From positions 1-49,577 of the forward strand of contig MHBE01000063.1 of NCBI GenBank assembly GCA_001803205.1: a stretch of DNA of 49,577 nucleotides. The letters are read 5' to 3'. The translations under genes and the position numbers were made by a program. Below are positions 1 to 8,395 of the stretch, in pieces. Positions within the stretch are counted from its first letter, which is position 1. Every line of letters starts with the position of its first letter. This stretch comes from Lentisphaerae bacterium GWF2_38_69 (lineage in GTDB: Bacteria; Verrucomicrobiota; Lentisphaeria; Victivallales; GWF2-38-69). Below the pieces are notes generated by a model. The model ran no database searches. It was given only the letters and a program-made list of their open reading frames with translations, and was not told where the DNA came from.

Positions 1-213
1 ATCCAGTGGAAATAAGGATGACACCAAACCAATGGAAGAAGGGCTCCTTTGGACGCATCGTTGTATTGTTTTTTGTGGGTAGGGATGGCTCATCCGTCAA
101 GCTTACGGCTTCAGGGATAAGGAATATTTCATCCTCAAAATCTATAATCTCCCAAATACTAAAACTGAGGCTGATTTATGAACTTTACTTATCCTTTGGG
201 CGAAGAGGCAAAA
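1..213. repeat. Left arm of a long inverted repeat
   Basis: These bases match the reverse complement of 49235-49446 with only three substitutions and one single-T length difference that I can see by eye. The unit contains small inverted repeats, including a GGATGA/TCATCC pair and CCGT/ACGG arms around an AAGCTT core, so it looks like a structured non-coding repeat. It stops 3 bp from the encoded CCA end of the tRNA-Asp gene. No transposase is present. It may extend left of the window. The reading frame through it runs on into the tRNA and is not a credible gene. Confidence 0.9.
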
Positions 214-216
214 AAA

Positions 217-293
217 TGGCGGAAGCGACGGGGCTCGAACCCGCAACCTCTGCCGTGACAGGGCAGCGCTCTAACCAATTGAGCTACGCCTCC
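217..293 (-). tRNA. tRNA-Asp (anticodon GTC)
   Basis: Read on the minus strand, the acceptor arms GGAGGCG and CGCTTCC pair with one G-T wobble. The D arm is GCTC/GAGC, the anticodon stem is CTGCC/GGCAG with loop CTGTCAC (anticodon GTC), the T loop is TTCGAGC, and CCA is encoded. The 77-nt length is normal. A T-run follows the CCA and may end transcription just inside the inverted repeat. Confidence 0.97.
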
Positions 294-312
294 GATTGAG
301 AAGGAATAAATT

Positions 313-341
313 TATATATTCCTTTTTTTATTACAAGACAA
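313..341 (-). promoter_or_regulatory. Putative promoter of tRNA-Asp
   Basis: On the minus strand a TTGTCT -35-like hexamer (336-341) is followed, 17 bases on, by a TATATA -10-like hexamer (313-318). This would start transcription about a dozen bases before the tRNA. Spacing is ideal, but the region is AT-rich, so chance matches are possible. Confidence 0.45.
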
Positions 342-514
342 TATTTCAAAAAAGATAATAATTTTACATCAAGTTTATTCAAACTTATGGATTTGAATAT
401 AACTGAATTGACCTATATTGAGATTTTTAATAGAAGCCTGAACATGAGCTAACAAATCAAGTACCATTTCTGGTAAAATTAAGGCGATAAAAGACCTAAT
501 ATATTTCATATTAG

Positions 515-1231
515 TTATTTTCTTAACAGACAGGAAGTTAAACAAATTATTTTTTTGCAGTGGTTCTTTCCTAATTCGACTAATAGAGCATGATATTCTT
601 TGTAAAGTTCGGTTGAAACAGGTAATTCTTTCATAAAAATATAGCGTAATTCTTCATATTTTATTTTCATATCAACTCCATAATGCCGCGATAAAATTCT
701 TTTTGTGTATGTATCTATAACAAATGATGGCATATCAAACGCATATAGAAGGATTGAATCAGCTGTTTCAGGTCCTATTCCATTGACAGCAAGCAGCGAA
801 TTGCGTATCTTTTCAATGTGTTTATTGTTATTTGAGCCTATTTTAACTTCTTTAAAATTATCATTCCACCAATTTGCCAAGTTGATAAGTTTATTATATT
901 TCTGATTGAAATAGCCGGAAGGTTTTATGGCTTGTTTGAGTTCTTCTTTGCAGGAATTTAAAAACCCGTCTGGGGAAAGAATATTCAAGCTAATCAGGTT
1001 CGCTATTGCTCGATGAACATTAATCCAAGCGGTATTCTGAGTAAGTATAGCCCCGGTAGCTATTTCAAAACGGCCTTTGTCATCTGGCCTCAAGCCATTA
1101 TATGATGGTTCAAGCTGTCCACAAAGGGTTGTTGGCCACCAGTTCTGAGTACCGAAACCCGAATATAATTTTTCGTAAATAGAAAGAACCTTGCCATGCA
1201 TATTTTTCAGGCTATTATTGATAGAAAACAT
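515..1231 (-). CDS. Endonuclease III-related DNA glycosylase (COG2231/MagIII-like)
   Basis: Helix-hairpin-helix GPD superfamily protein of 238 residues, predicted to excise damaged bases from DNA. The N-terminal IYEKLYSGFGTQNWWP segment and GAILTQNTAW (60-69) are typical of the endonuclease III-related COG2231 group that includes MagIII. The HhH hairpin is LLAVNGIGPETAD (146-158) and the catalytic aspartate is in VIDTYTKR (D173). The position of the endonuclease III lyase lysine is a glutamate in GIGPETAD, which points to a monofunctional glycosylase. The C-terminus carries three cysteines (225, 230, 234) with spacing unlike the normal C-X6-C-X2-C-X5-C cluster, so iron-sulfur binding is doubtful. 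No clear ribosome site precedes the ATG, and M11 is an alternative start. It is divergent from the DUF192 gene with 17 bp between starts. Confidence 0.85.
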   Translation of the reverse strand: MFSINNSLKNMHGKVLSIYEKLYSGFGTQNWWPTTLCGQLEPSYNGLRPDDKGRFEIATGAILTQNTAWINVHRAIANLISLNILSPDGFLNSCKEELKQAIKPSGYFNQKYNKLINLANWWNDNFKEVKIGSNNNKHIEKIRNSLLAVNGIGPETADSILLYAFDMPSFVIDTYTKRILSRHYGVDMKIKYEELRYIFMKELPVSTELYKEYHALLVELGKNHCKKIICLTSCLLRK

Positions 1232-1248
1232 TTTGTTTTGTAATTATT

Positions 1249-1677
1249 ATGATAATAAACTTAACTAAAAAGACAATCATTTCAAATAAACCTAACTTCA
1301 GGCTTGGGAGATTCCTGAGGGCTGGAATTATCCCTAGAAACAGTTTTATGAAATCAAACTGTCTCGTTTTTCAAAATTGCGATACAGCAATTAACTTATC
1401 AAGACTCAGCGATATAGAAATTATTTTTACTGACTATTCAAATACTGTTTGCAGAGTAATTCCTGCTTCAGAGATTAAACTCTTTCTTCATGTACCTAAA
1501 GCCTTTACAACTCTCATATTGCCAGAAGGAACATCTCAGAAAACTCAAACTGTGTTAGGTGATGTTATCGATTTGAGCGCGGAACTTACAGCGCAAACGA
1601 AAAAAAGTTTAATTAGCAATCAGGATAAAATTATTGTTGGAGTGCCAAATACAGCCATAGAAAGTTCAGGAGAATAG
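1249..1677 (+). CDS. DUF192 family protein (divergent)
   Basis: Protein of 142 residues. The pattern of an LGRFLRAG segment, a short hydrophobic strand ending in an FQNCDTAINL region, DIEIIFTDYSNTVCRVIPA, a stretch of LILPEGTSQKT and a final GDVIDL follows the DUF192 (PF02643) fold, where these strands normally read IDVVFLD and VLELPAGTA. The family's function is unsettled. No signal peptide is evident, unlike many relatives. It ends 4 bp before nadD, so the two are likely co-transcribed. No Shine-Dalgarno sequence is visible before the ATG. The family call rests on motif order only; identity looks low. Confidence 0.6.
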   Translation: MIINLTKKTIISNKPNFRLGRFLRAGIIPRNSFMKSNCLVFQNCDTAINLSRLSDIEIIFTDYSNTVCRVIPASEIKLFLHVPKAFTTLILPEGTSQKTQTVLGDVIDLSAELTAQTKKSLISNQDKIIVGVPNTAIESSGE

Positions 1678-1681
1678 GAAA

Positions 1682-2287
1682 ATGCGGATTGGACTTTTTG
1701 GCGGAACTTTTGACCCTATTCATATCGGACATCTCAATTTAGCTAAAGCGCTGATTGAAAAATCATATCTCGATCATATTATTTTCGTTCCTGCGGCAAA
1801 GCCACCGCATAAACCAGAAAAACCTGTTACAGTTTTTTCAGACAGATACAAAATGGTAGAACTTGCGATTGAAGAAGTGAACTATTTTTCTATTTCAGAC
1901 ATTGAGGAACAAAGACTTCCTATTCCATCATATACATTTGATACCCTGAGAAAGGTTAAAACCCTGTATCCAAAAGATATTTTGTACCTGATAATAGGAG
2001 AAGATAGTCTTTTGCAGATACACACATGGTACAGAGGCAGGGAGTTAATAGATTTATGTGAAATCATTACTTATCCAAGGCCGAACGAAAACTGTACATT
2101 GGAAAAACTTGAATCTATATGGAGCAAAAAAACCGCTGAAAGACTTTTCAGAACAAAAGTGGAACTTCCCCTAATTGATGTTTCTTCTACTCAAATTCGT
2201 CAGGGCATTAAAACTGAAAAAACAAAAATCAATGTAATTCCCGAAAAAGTTATGAAGTACATTAGAGAGCACAAATTATATTTATAA
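1682..2287 (+). CDS. nadD: Nicotinate-nucleotide adenylyltransferase
   Basis: Transfers AMP from ATP to nicotinate mononucleotide, the adenylylation step of NAD biosynthesis in the cytosol. The nucleotidyltransferase signature GGTFDPIHIGH occupies residues 7-17 and the second ATP-binding motif SSTQIR lies at 168-173. The 201-residue length is normal. A GGAGAATAGG ribosome-binding region sits just before the ATG, overlapping the end of the DUF192 gene, which suggests coupled translation. The stop codon is 3 bp from the convergent end of the zinc-ribbon gene, leaving no room for a separate terminator between them. Confidence 0.96.
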   Translation: MRIGLFGGTFDPIHIGHLNLAKALIEKSYLDHIIFVPAAKPPHKPEKPVTVFSDRYKMVELAIEEVNYFSISDIEEQRLPIPSYTFDTLRKVKTLYPKDILYLIIGEDSLLQIHTWYRGRELIDLCEIITYPRPNENCTLEKLESIWSKKTAERLFRTKVELPLIDVSSTQIRQGIKTEKTKINVIPEKVMKYIREHKLYL

Positions 2288-2290
2288 ATA

Positions 2291-3001
2291 TCAATCTTCC
2301 TGATAATAAATAAGATGTCCGCACGAATCACATGTCACAGGTACTCCTTTTTTAGCGTCATTAAGCGTCTGTGGAATTAGTTTCAAATGGCAGAAACCAC
2401 AGTTGACATTGCGTGTTTTTGCAAGAGGTTCCCCGTCTTTTTTTATCAGCCTTGTATAGATTGGAAAAATTTCAGGATAGCTTTTTTCCAGTTTTTCAAG
2501 AAACGGTTTTCTTTTTTCAAGTGCTTCATTTATTTCTTTTTGAAGCAACTTTTCTAACTCATCAAGTTCATTGATACTTGCTTCAATTTCCCCCTGGATA
2601 TTTTTAATAGTTTTTTCAGCTGACTGAAAATCTTTCTTCTCTGCTTCTAGCTTTTCATAAACCTGGAGTTGAGAAGTTTCAAAACTGCTGATGGCAAATT
2701 TAGCTTTGGCTATTTCTGTAAGCATCGCTTTATACTCTTCATTTTTTTTAATCATCGCCGATTTTTTATTCATGTCCTCAATCTTGGAATTAAATTCGGC
2801 AATTTTTGATTCTATAGCCTTAATTTCTCTCTCTGAAGCTAATATCTGATCTTTATATTTTTTAATCTTTCCCTGCTCTCCTGTTAGTGAAGAGAGAATA
2901 TCTTTTTTTTCTGATGGGATATTTTTCAGCCTCGCATTCATTCGTTTAGTTCTCATGTCAGCGGTTTGTATCTCCAGAACATCTTTAACCCATTGTTTCA
3001 T
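2291..3001 (-). CDS. Coiled-coil protein with C4 zinc ribbon (CT398-like)
   Basis: A 236-residue protein. Residues about 20-180 are rich in K, E and heptad hydrophobics and should form a long antiparallel coiled coil. The C-terminus holds a four-cysteine zinc ribbon (C201-X2-C204 and C224-X2-C227). This layout matches the widespread zf-RING_7 or CT398-like family, described in Chlamydia and other bacteria, with suggested roles in nucleic-acid or secretion-associated complexes; the true job is not established. A GAGGA ribosome site precedes the ATG. It lies 30 bp downstream of ruvB on the same strand and is probably in its operon. Confidence 0.85.
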   Translation of the reverse strand: MKQWVKDVLEIQTADMRTKRMNARLKNIPSEKKDILSSLTGEQGKIKKYKDQILASEREIKAIESKIAEFNSKIEDMNKKSAMIKKNEEYKAMLTEIAKAKFAISSFETSQLQVYEKLEAEKKDFQSAEKTIKNIQGEIEASINELDELEKLLQKEINEALEKRKPFLEKLEKSYPEIFPIYTRLIKKDGEPLAKTRNVNCGFCHLKLIPQTLNDAKKGVPVTCDSCGHLIYYQED

Positions 3002-3031
3002 TTATTTTCCTCAAATTTGTATGTTATAAAA

Positions 3032-4069
3032 TTAAAGAAGATTAGGTTGCAATTCATTGGACATGAGTTTGTCAGGAGGATTTACTCCGAGAAGTTTATA
3101 AGTTTTGGGAGTAGCAATTCTGCCTTGCCTTGTCCTTAGAATATACCCTTCTTGTATTAAGTAAGGTTCATATACCTCTTCAAGAGTGCCAACCTCCTCA
3201 CCTACTGTGACCGCAATATTCTTAATGCCGACAGGTATTCCATTGAATTTATCAACAAGTGTTTCAAGTATCTTTTTATCCATTTCGTCAAGTCCATTTT
3301 CGTCAATGTCTAACATATCAAGGGCATCTGAAGCTACTTGAGAGGTAATCTTATTATTTGCTTTAACCTGAGCATAATCCCGTGCCCATCTTAACAAATT
3401 ATTGGCTATCCTTGGAGTTCCTCTGCTTCTTCTGGCAAGTTCCAGAGAACCGTCTTCATCTATTTCAATTTTTAGGATATCGGCTGAACGCTTAACTATT
3501 TTCTTCAAATCCTCAGGAGGATAATAATTAAGGTGGCAATCAAGCTGGAATCTGGATCTAAGTGGAGAAGAGAGAAGCCCTTTTCTCGTTGTCGCTCCAA
3601 TAAGAGTAAACTTTTTAAGGTTTAACCTGATAGATCTGGCACCAGCTCCCTGATCTAACATTATATCAATGAAATAATCTTCCATAGCGCTGTAAAGATA
3701 CTCCTCTACATTGGTTTGCAGTCTATGTATTTCATCAATAAAGAGAATATCTCCTTCCTGAAGAGAGGTTAACAATCCTGCAAGATCCCCTGGTTTTTCA
3801 ATTACAGGCCCGGTTGATGATTTTAGCTTTGCTCCCTTTGAATTTGCAATTATGTATGCAAGAGTAGTTTTCCCAAGTCCTGGCGGACCCGAGAGAAGTA
3901 TATGTCCAAGTGATTCATTACGTTCTTTTGCAGCCTGGACAAAAAGCTCTAGTCGCTCTTTTATCTTCTTCTGACCGGGGAAATCTTTAAAATACTGAGG
4001 CCTTATTGTTTCGTCAAAGCTTACATCTTTCTTGTTCAAAGTCGATGTTACAAATCTTTCTTCGGTCAT
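3032..4069 (-). CDS. ruvB: Holliday junction branch-migration helicase RuvB
   Basis: AAA+ motor that, with RuvA, drives branch migration of Holliday junctions during recombinational repair. Walker A GPPGLGKTT is at residues 61-69, Walker B ILFIDEIH at 108-115, sensor 1 GATTRKG near 158-164, and an arginine finger in PLRSRF. The C-terminal winged-helix region with the RTRQGR turn is intact. Length (345) is normal, with an N-terminal extension of about ten residues. ruvA and ruvC are not in the window. The zinc-ribbon gene follows, and der starts divergently 170 bp away. Confidence 0.97.
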   Translation of the reverse strand: MTEERFVTSTLNKKDVSFDETIRPQYFKDFPGQKKIKERLELFVQAAKERNESLGHILLSGPPGLGKTTLAYIIANSKGAKLKSSTGPVIEKPGDLAGLLTSLQEGDILFIDEIHRLQTNVEEYLYSAMEDYFIDIMLDQGAGARSIRLNLKKFTLIGATTRKGLLSSPLRSRFQLDCHLNYYPPEDLKKIVKRSADILKIEIDEDGSLELARRSRGTPRIANNLLRWARDYAQVKANNKITSQVASDALDMLDIDENGLDEMDKKILETLVDKFNGIPVGIKNIAVTVGEEVGTLEEVYEPYLIQEGYILRTRQGRIATPKTYKLLGVNPPDKLMSNELQPNLL

Positions 4070-4239
4070 GTAAAGTTCCTGAAATGAAGTTAAGTTTCAT
4101 TAGCTAATCATAGCACAAAGAGAGTCCAATTAAACATATTTATCAATAATACTTCAATTCTTTATCAGCCTTGAACTTATTATGTGTTTCTGCAATATTA
4201 AGTTTCAATCATTAATAATCTCAAGGACAATAGAAAATA

Positions 4240-5640
4240 ATGGAAAAATTATCAGCTTCAATTCCGACAGTTGCAATAGTTGGCCGCCCAAATGTAGGAA
4301 AATCAGCGCTCTTCAACGCAATAATTGGCAAGCGTATATCAATAGTTCATGAAGAATCTGGAGTAACCAGGGATAATATAATTTATCCAGTCAAATACAA
4401 TAACTGCTACTTCCAGATTATTGATACAGGCGGGCTGGGCTTTGGAAAATTAATTCCTTCCAAAAACTCTTCTTTCTGGGACTCGGAAATAGCAAAGCAA
4501 GTCACTGTGGCTATTGATTCAGCTGATATTCTTTTGATGGTAGTTGATGTAATGGCTGGTGTTGTTCATCTTGATGAAGAAGTAGCCAATACTATTAGGA
4601 AATCAGGGAAGAGAACAATTCTTGTTATCAATAAAGTCGATAATAAAAATTTTGAAGACCAGGCAGAAGATTTTGCTAAGCTGGGATTTAAAGAAATATA
4701 TATGGTTTCATGTGTTCATAGGATTGGCATAACTGATCTTTTAGAATCTCTTACGAAAGATATGTCAGCAGTTGAAGCTAAAAACGAAACCAGGCTTAAT
4801 ATAGCTGTAATAGGCCGCCCAAATGTAGGAAAATCTTCAATTGTCAACAAGCTCCTTGGAGATAATAAACTTATTGTCAGCAAAATTGCGGGGACAACCA
4901 GAGATGCCGTCGATACACCCCTTGATCTGAAGCTTGAAGAAGAAATCATCCCTTCCATGATTATTGATACAGCCGGGCTGCGGAAAAAAGGAAGGGCTGA
5001 TTCAGCAGTTGAAATTTTCAGCATAATGAGAGCAAAGGAAGCAATCGAAAGAGCAGATATAGTCCTTTTCGTCATAGAATCAGCAGAGATGGGCGCCACT
5101 GCTCAGGACGCAAATATAGGAAAGATTATAAGTGATGCCGGCAAAGCCTGCATAATAGTTGCAAATAAGTGGGATGAATGCAAAAATCAGAAACAAGTTG
5201 AAGTCAGAGAAGAAATACGCAGGACTCTTCCATTCCTGGCATTTGCTCCAATTGTTTTTACCTGTGCGGTCAGCGGTTATAATTTCAAATTTCTTCTGAT
5301 TGAAATAAAAGAAGTGAACGAACAGTTTAAAATAAAGATACCGACATCCGCATTAAATAAAATGCTTTCTGATATTCTTTTAAAAAATCCTCCTCCTTGC
5401 GTTAAATCTAGATTTTTTAAGATTTATTATGCAACTCAGGTTTCCAATAAACCCCCTGTTTTGTCTCTTTTTGTCAACGATCCTGCTATCTGTCCTCAAA
5501 ATTACATGAGTTATCTGAAGAATGAGGTCAGAAAAGCATGCAACCTCAAAGGCCTTCCAATAATTCTGAAGTTAATAAAAAGATTGTCTGAGCCTAAAGG
5601 GGCAAGAATGCATTCTAAGAAAAAAAATAAACGCAAATAG
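4240..5640 (+). CDS. der: Ribosome biogenesis GTPase Der (EngA)
   Basis: Tandem GTPase required for maturation of the large ribosomal subunit. Both G domains are complete: GRPNVGKS at 15-22 with a DTGG switch and NKVD, then GRPNVGKS at 192-199 with DTAGLRKK and NKWD. The last 110 residues form the KH-like domain. The C-terminus ends in a strongly basic tail (SKKKNKRK), common in Der and likely to contact rRNA. The family normally has 430-490 residues; this has 466. An AAGGACA sequence lies 11 bases before the ATG. It converges on mreB. Confidence 0.97.
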   Translation: MEKLSASIPTVAIVGRPNVGKSALFNAIIGKRISIVHEESGVTRDNIIYPVKYNNCYFQIIDTGGLGFGKLIPSKNSSFWDSEIAKQVTVAIDSADILLMVVDVMAGVVHLDEEVANTIRKSGKRTILVINKVDNKNFEDQAEDFAKLGFKEIYMVSCVHRIGITDLLESLTKDMSAVEAKNETRLNIAVIGRPNVGKSSIVNKLLGDNKLIVSKIAGTTRDAVDTPLDLKLEEEIIPSMIIDTAGLRKKGRADSAVEIFSIMRAKEAIERADIVLFVIESAEMGATAQDANIGKIISDAGKACIIVANKWDECKNQKQVEVREEIRRTLPFLAFAPIVFTCAVSGYNFKFLLIEIKEVNEQFKIKIPTSALNKMLSDILLKNPPPCVKSRFFKIYYATQVSNKPPVLSLFVNDPAICPQNYMSYLKNEVRKACNLKGLPIILKLIKRLSEPKGARMHSKKKNKRK

Positions 5641-5687
5641 CAATAGCGAGCGTAAATATTCACTAAAGTATGTCATTTCATTCGCCA

Positions 5688-5762
5688 GTTGAGGCTATTT
5701 GTAGAGACGCAATATCCCTGGCCGTCTCCGACTTGCTCGGGCAGGCTTGCATCTCCCTCAAC
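5688..5762. repeat. GC-rich inverted-repeat element between der and mreB
   Basis: The convergent der/mreB gap contains a clearly GC-richer island bounded by GTTGAGG (5688-5694) and CCTCAAC (5756-5762). Inside, GAGACG (5704-5709) and CGTCTC (5723-5728) can form a hairpin. No T-tract follows, so it is not a classic intrinsic terminator, though it may still stop read-through from either side. It could be a small dispersed repeat; no second full copy is seen in the window. Confidence 0.5.
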
Positions 5763-5813
5763 GAAACATGCTTTACTTAACTCTTACCAGCACGCCTTAT
5801 AAAGGAGAAAGAT

Positions 5814-6884
5814 TTACTTTCTTTTCTTGTTAGCAGCAGAAGTAGCTGCCAAGGCTTTTGCCATAGCATCCATTTCCTGTAAGACTACTCCTGTTCCGTT
5901 TGCTACTGCCTGAAGCGGATTATCTGAAACAAACACCGGCAAACCTGTTTCTTCTGAAATTAATTTGTCAATATCTCTCAGCAGAGCTCCCCCTCCGGCA
6001 AGCATAATGCCTCTGTCAATCAAATCTGATGCAAGCTCAGGAGGGCAATGCTCAAGGGTAGATCTGATAGCTTCAATAATACTTGTAAGTGGTTCTTGAA
6101 GTGTCTGCCTTATTTCTTCTCCAGTAATAAGAATAGTCTTTGGCAAGCCTGAAATAAGATCTCTTCCTTTAACTTCCAGAGTTGCTTCGTCATTTTGGGG
6201 AGTTGCAGAGCCAATTCTAATTTTTATCTGTTCGGCTGTTCTTTCTCCGATTAATAAGTTGTGAGCTCTCTTAAGATGCTGAACTATGCACTGATCAATC
6301 TGATCTCCTGCTACGCGAAGGCTTCTAGCTTCCACTATCCCAGAGAGGGAGACAACTGCTACTTCAGTTGTGCCTCCTCCTATGTCAACTATCATACTTC
6401 CGGATGGCTCCATGACTGGAAGCCCGACCCCGATAGCTGCTGCCATAGGTTCTTCTATGAGATAAATTTCTCCAGCTCCAGCTCTTTGAGCACTATCTTT
6501 AACGGCTCTTGTTTCCACTTCAGTGATTCCTGATGGAACAGCTATAAGGACTCTCGGATGAAGGAACCTTCTTCTAGCTGGAACTTTTTTGATGGCTTTC
6601 TGGATAAAATAACGAAGCATCTCTTCAGTAATATCAAAATCGGCAATCACTCCATCCTTCATTGGCCTTATGGCTTTTATATGACCAGGTGTTCTGCCCA
6701 ACATCCTTTTAGCTTCTTCTCCTACTGCGACAACTTCCCGTTTGTTGTCCCCTTCTGCCACGGCCACTACTGAGGGTTCATTTATAAGAATACCATGGTC
6801 TCTTACATAGACCAGACAATTTGCAGTACCAAGGTCAATACCGATGTCAGTTGCGAAAAATTTAGCAAGTTTTTGATATAACAT
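5814..6884 (-). CDS. mreB: Rod-shape-determining actin homologue MreB
   Basis: Bacterial actin that organises lateral peptidoglycan synthesis at the inner membrane. The phosphate-1 loop IGIDLGTANCLVY is near residues 15-27, and later actin-fold motifs IVDIGGGTTEVAV and IMLAGGGALLRDI are intact. The N-terminal amphipathic stretch LYQKLAKFF would bind the membrane. Length 356, slightly longer than E. coli MreB, because of a lysine-rich C-terminal tail after the conserved core. GATGAGGAAAT provides the ribosome site. No mreC or mreD follows. The upstream 217 bp are shared with divergent hom. Confidence 0.97.
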   Translation of the reverse strand: MLYQKLAKFFATDIGIDLGTANCLVYVRDHGILINEPSVVAVAEGDNKREVVAVGEEAKRMLGRTPGHIKAIRPMKDGVIADFDITEEMLRYFIQKAIKKVPARRRFLHPRVLIAVPSGITEVETRAVKDSAQRAGAGEIYLIEEPMAAAIGVGLPVMEPSGSMIVDIGGGTTEVAVVSLSGIVEARSLRVAGDQIDQCIVQHLKRAHNLLIGERTAEQIKIRIGSATPQNDEATLEVKGRDLISGLPKTILITGEEIRQTLQEPLTSIIEAIRSTLEHCPPELASDLIDRGIMLAGGGALLRDIDKLISEETGLPVFVSDNPLQAVANGTGVVLQEMDAMAKALAATSAANKKRK

Positions 6885-7055
6885 ATTTCCTCATCAGTAG
6901 GTTTGAAGATTAGATAACTATCAGTGAAAATAGCTTCATCAGCTAAAAAAACATCATACATAATAAAATTTAAGTGGATTCTTTTAAAAAATCTATACGC
7001 TGTAACATATTTATATGCATTTATAAACAATTTAAGTTTTATGAAATTTCAATTA

Positions 7056-7064
7056 TGCTATATT
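7056..7064 (+). promoter_or_regulatory. Possible extended -10 promoter of hom-ask
   Basis: TATATT at 7059-7064 is preceded by TGC (7056-7058), an extended -10 arrangement, in the gap between mreB and hom. No good -35 hexamer sits 17 bases upstream. It would give a leader of about 30 bases before the GTG start. Confidence 0.3.
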
Positions 7065-7101
7065 GATACTCTTTATTTAGTTTTAACAAAGGTCACAAAT
7101 T

Positions 7102-8394
7102 GTGAAGAAAGTAAAAGTCGGAATTATTGGGTTCGGGACAGTTGGCACCGGAGTTGTTACCTGTTTAATGGAAAATGGAGCGCTGATAAAATCAAGGACA
7201 AATATTGATTTGATTCTGCATAAGATAGCTGATATTGATATTGAAAGAAATAGGGGCATTAATATTGATAGATCATTACTTACAAAAGATGCAAATGCTT
7301 TGATTAATGAAGTTGATATTGTCGTTGAACTAGTCGGAGGAACTACTTTTGCCAAAGATATTGTTCTTAAAGCATTATCAGCAGGAAAAAGTGTTGTAAC
7401 TGCTAACAAGGCTCTTCTGGCAAATCACGGTAATGAGATCTTTGCTGCAGCAGAAAAGTATCATGCCGACATATACTATGAGGCTTCAGTAGCAGGAGGT
7501 ATACCAATAATAAAAACAATCAGGGAAGGATTGGCAGCTAATAATTTTGATAAGATTTATGGTATTCTCAATGGTACATGCAACTACATTCTTACTCAAA
7601 TGAGTTATAACAATCATTCATTTGAAGATGCTCTTAAAAAAGCGCAGGATCTTGGTTATGCCGAATCAGATCCTTCTCTCGATATCGATGGATATGATAC
7701 AGCCCATAAGGCAGCGATTCTTGCATCTCTTGCTTTTGGAGACTGGATTAACCTCTCATCTGTCTATGTAGAAGGAATAAGAAATATAAGCCTTGATGAC
7801 ATAGTTTACGCCAAAGAACTCGGATACAGCATTAAATTACTGGGAATTGCAAAAAAAGTCGGCAATGACATTCAGGTAAGAGTTCATCCTGCGATGATTC
7901 CGAATGGTGCGACTATGGCAAGCATTAACGATGTTTACAATGGAATTTATATCGAAGGCAAACCAATCGGAGGAACTCTTTTTTATGGAAGAGGAGCTGG
8001 TATGGCGGCAACTTCAAGTGCTGTAGTGGCCGACATAATTGATGTAGCCAGGAATCTGAATTCATCTTCTTCCCTGAGACTTCCTGCATTTACATCTCAA
8101 AAGCATTACGATAAATTTACGCAGATGGCTGACATTCTGTCTCGTTATTACATTAAAATTAATGTTACAGATGAGCCTGGAGTAATAGCTAAAATATCAA
8201 CAATCCTTGGGGAAGAAAATATCAGTATATCCTCAATGCTGCAGAAAGAAGTTTCTGAAATATTTAAACCTGTTCCAATAGTGATTGTTACTCACTCTAC
8301 ATTTGAAAAAAATATGATTTCCGCACTGAGCAGAATTCAAAAATTATCAATTGTTCATGAAAAAATTAATCTTATAAGAATTGAGGATATTTAA
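7102..8394 (+). CDS. hom: Homoserine dehydrogenase
   Basis: Reduces aspartate-4-semialdehyde to homoserine, the branch toward threonine and methionine. The Rossmann motif GFGTVGTGV is at residues 10-18. The catalytic region includes NGTCNYILT and the DPSLDIDGYDTAHKAAIL signature. A C-terminal ACT domain (about 350-425) beginning YIKINVTDEPGVIAKIS implies feedback regulation by an amino acid. The start is GTG, with AAAGG 10 bases upstream. Only one base separates the stop from the aspartate kinase ATG, so they form an operon. The 430-residue length is normal. Confidence 0.96.
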   Translation: MKKVKVGIIGFGTVGTGVVTCLMENGALIKSRTNIDLILHKIADIDIERNRGINIDRSLLTKDANALINEVDIVVELVGGTTFAKDIVLKALSAGKSVVTANKALLANHGNEIFAAAEKYHADIYYEASVAGGIPIIKTIREGLAANNFDKIYGILNGTCNYILTQMSYNNHSFEDALKKAQDLGYAESDPSLDIDGYDTAHKAAILASLAFGDWINLSSVYVEGIRNISLDDIVYAKELGYSIKLLGIAKKVGNDIQVRVHPAMIPNGATMASINDVYNGIYIEGKPIGGTLFYGRGAGMAATSSAVVADIIDVARNLNSSSSLRLPAFTSQKHYDKFTQMADILSRYYIKINVTDEPGVIAKISTILGEENISISSMLQKEVSEIFKPVPIVIVTHSTFEKNMISALSRIQKLSIVHEKINLIRIEDI

Positions 8395-8395
8395 C

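Noticed and set aside
6-299. 97-residue reading frame ending in ATGLEPATSA...NQLSYASD
   Set aside because: It is the complementary strand of tRNA-Asp plus the repeat arm; this translation is a well-known tRNA artefact.
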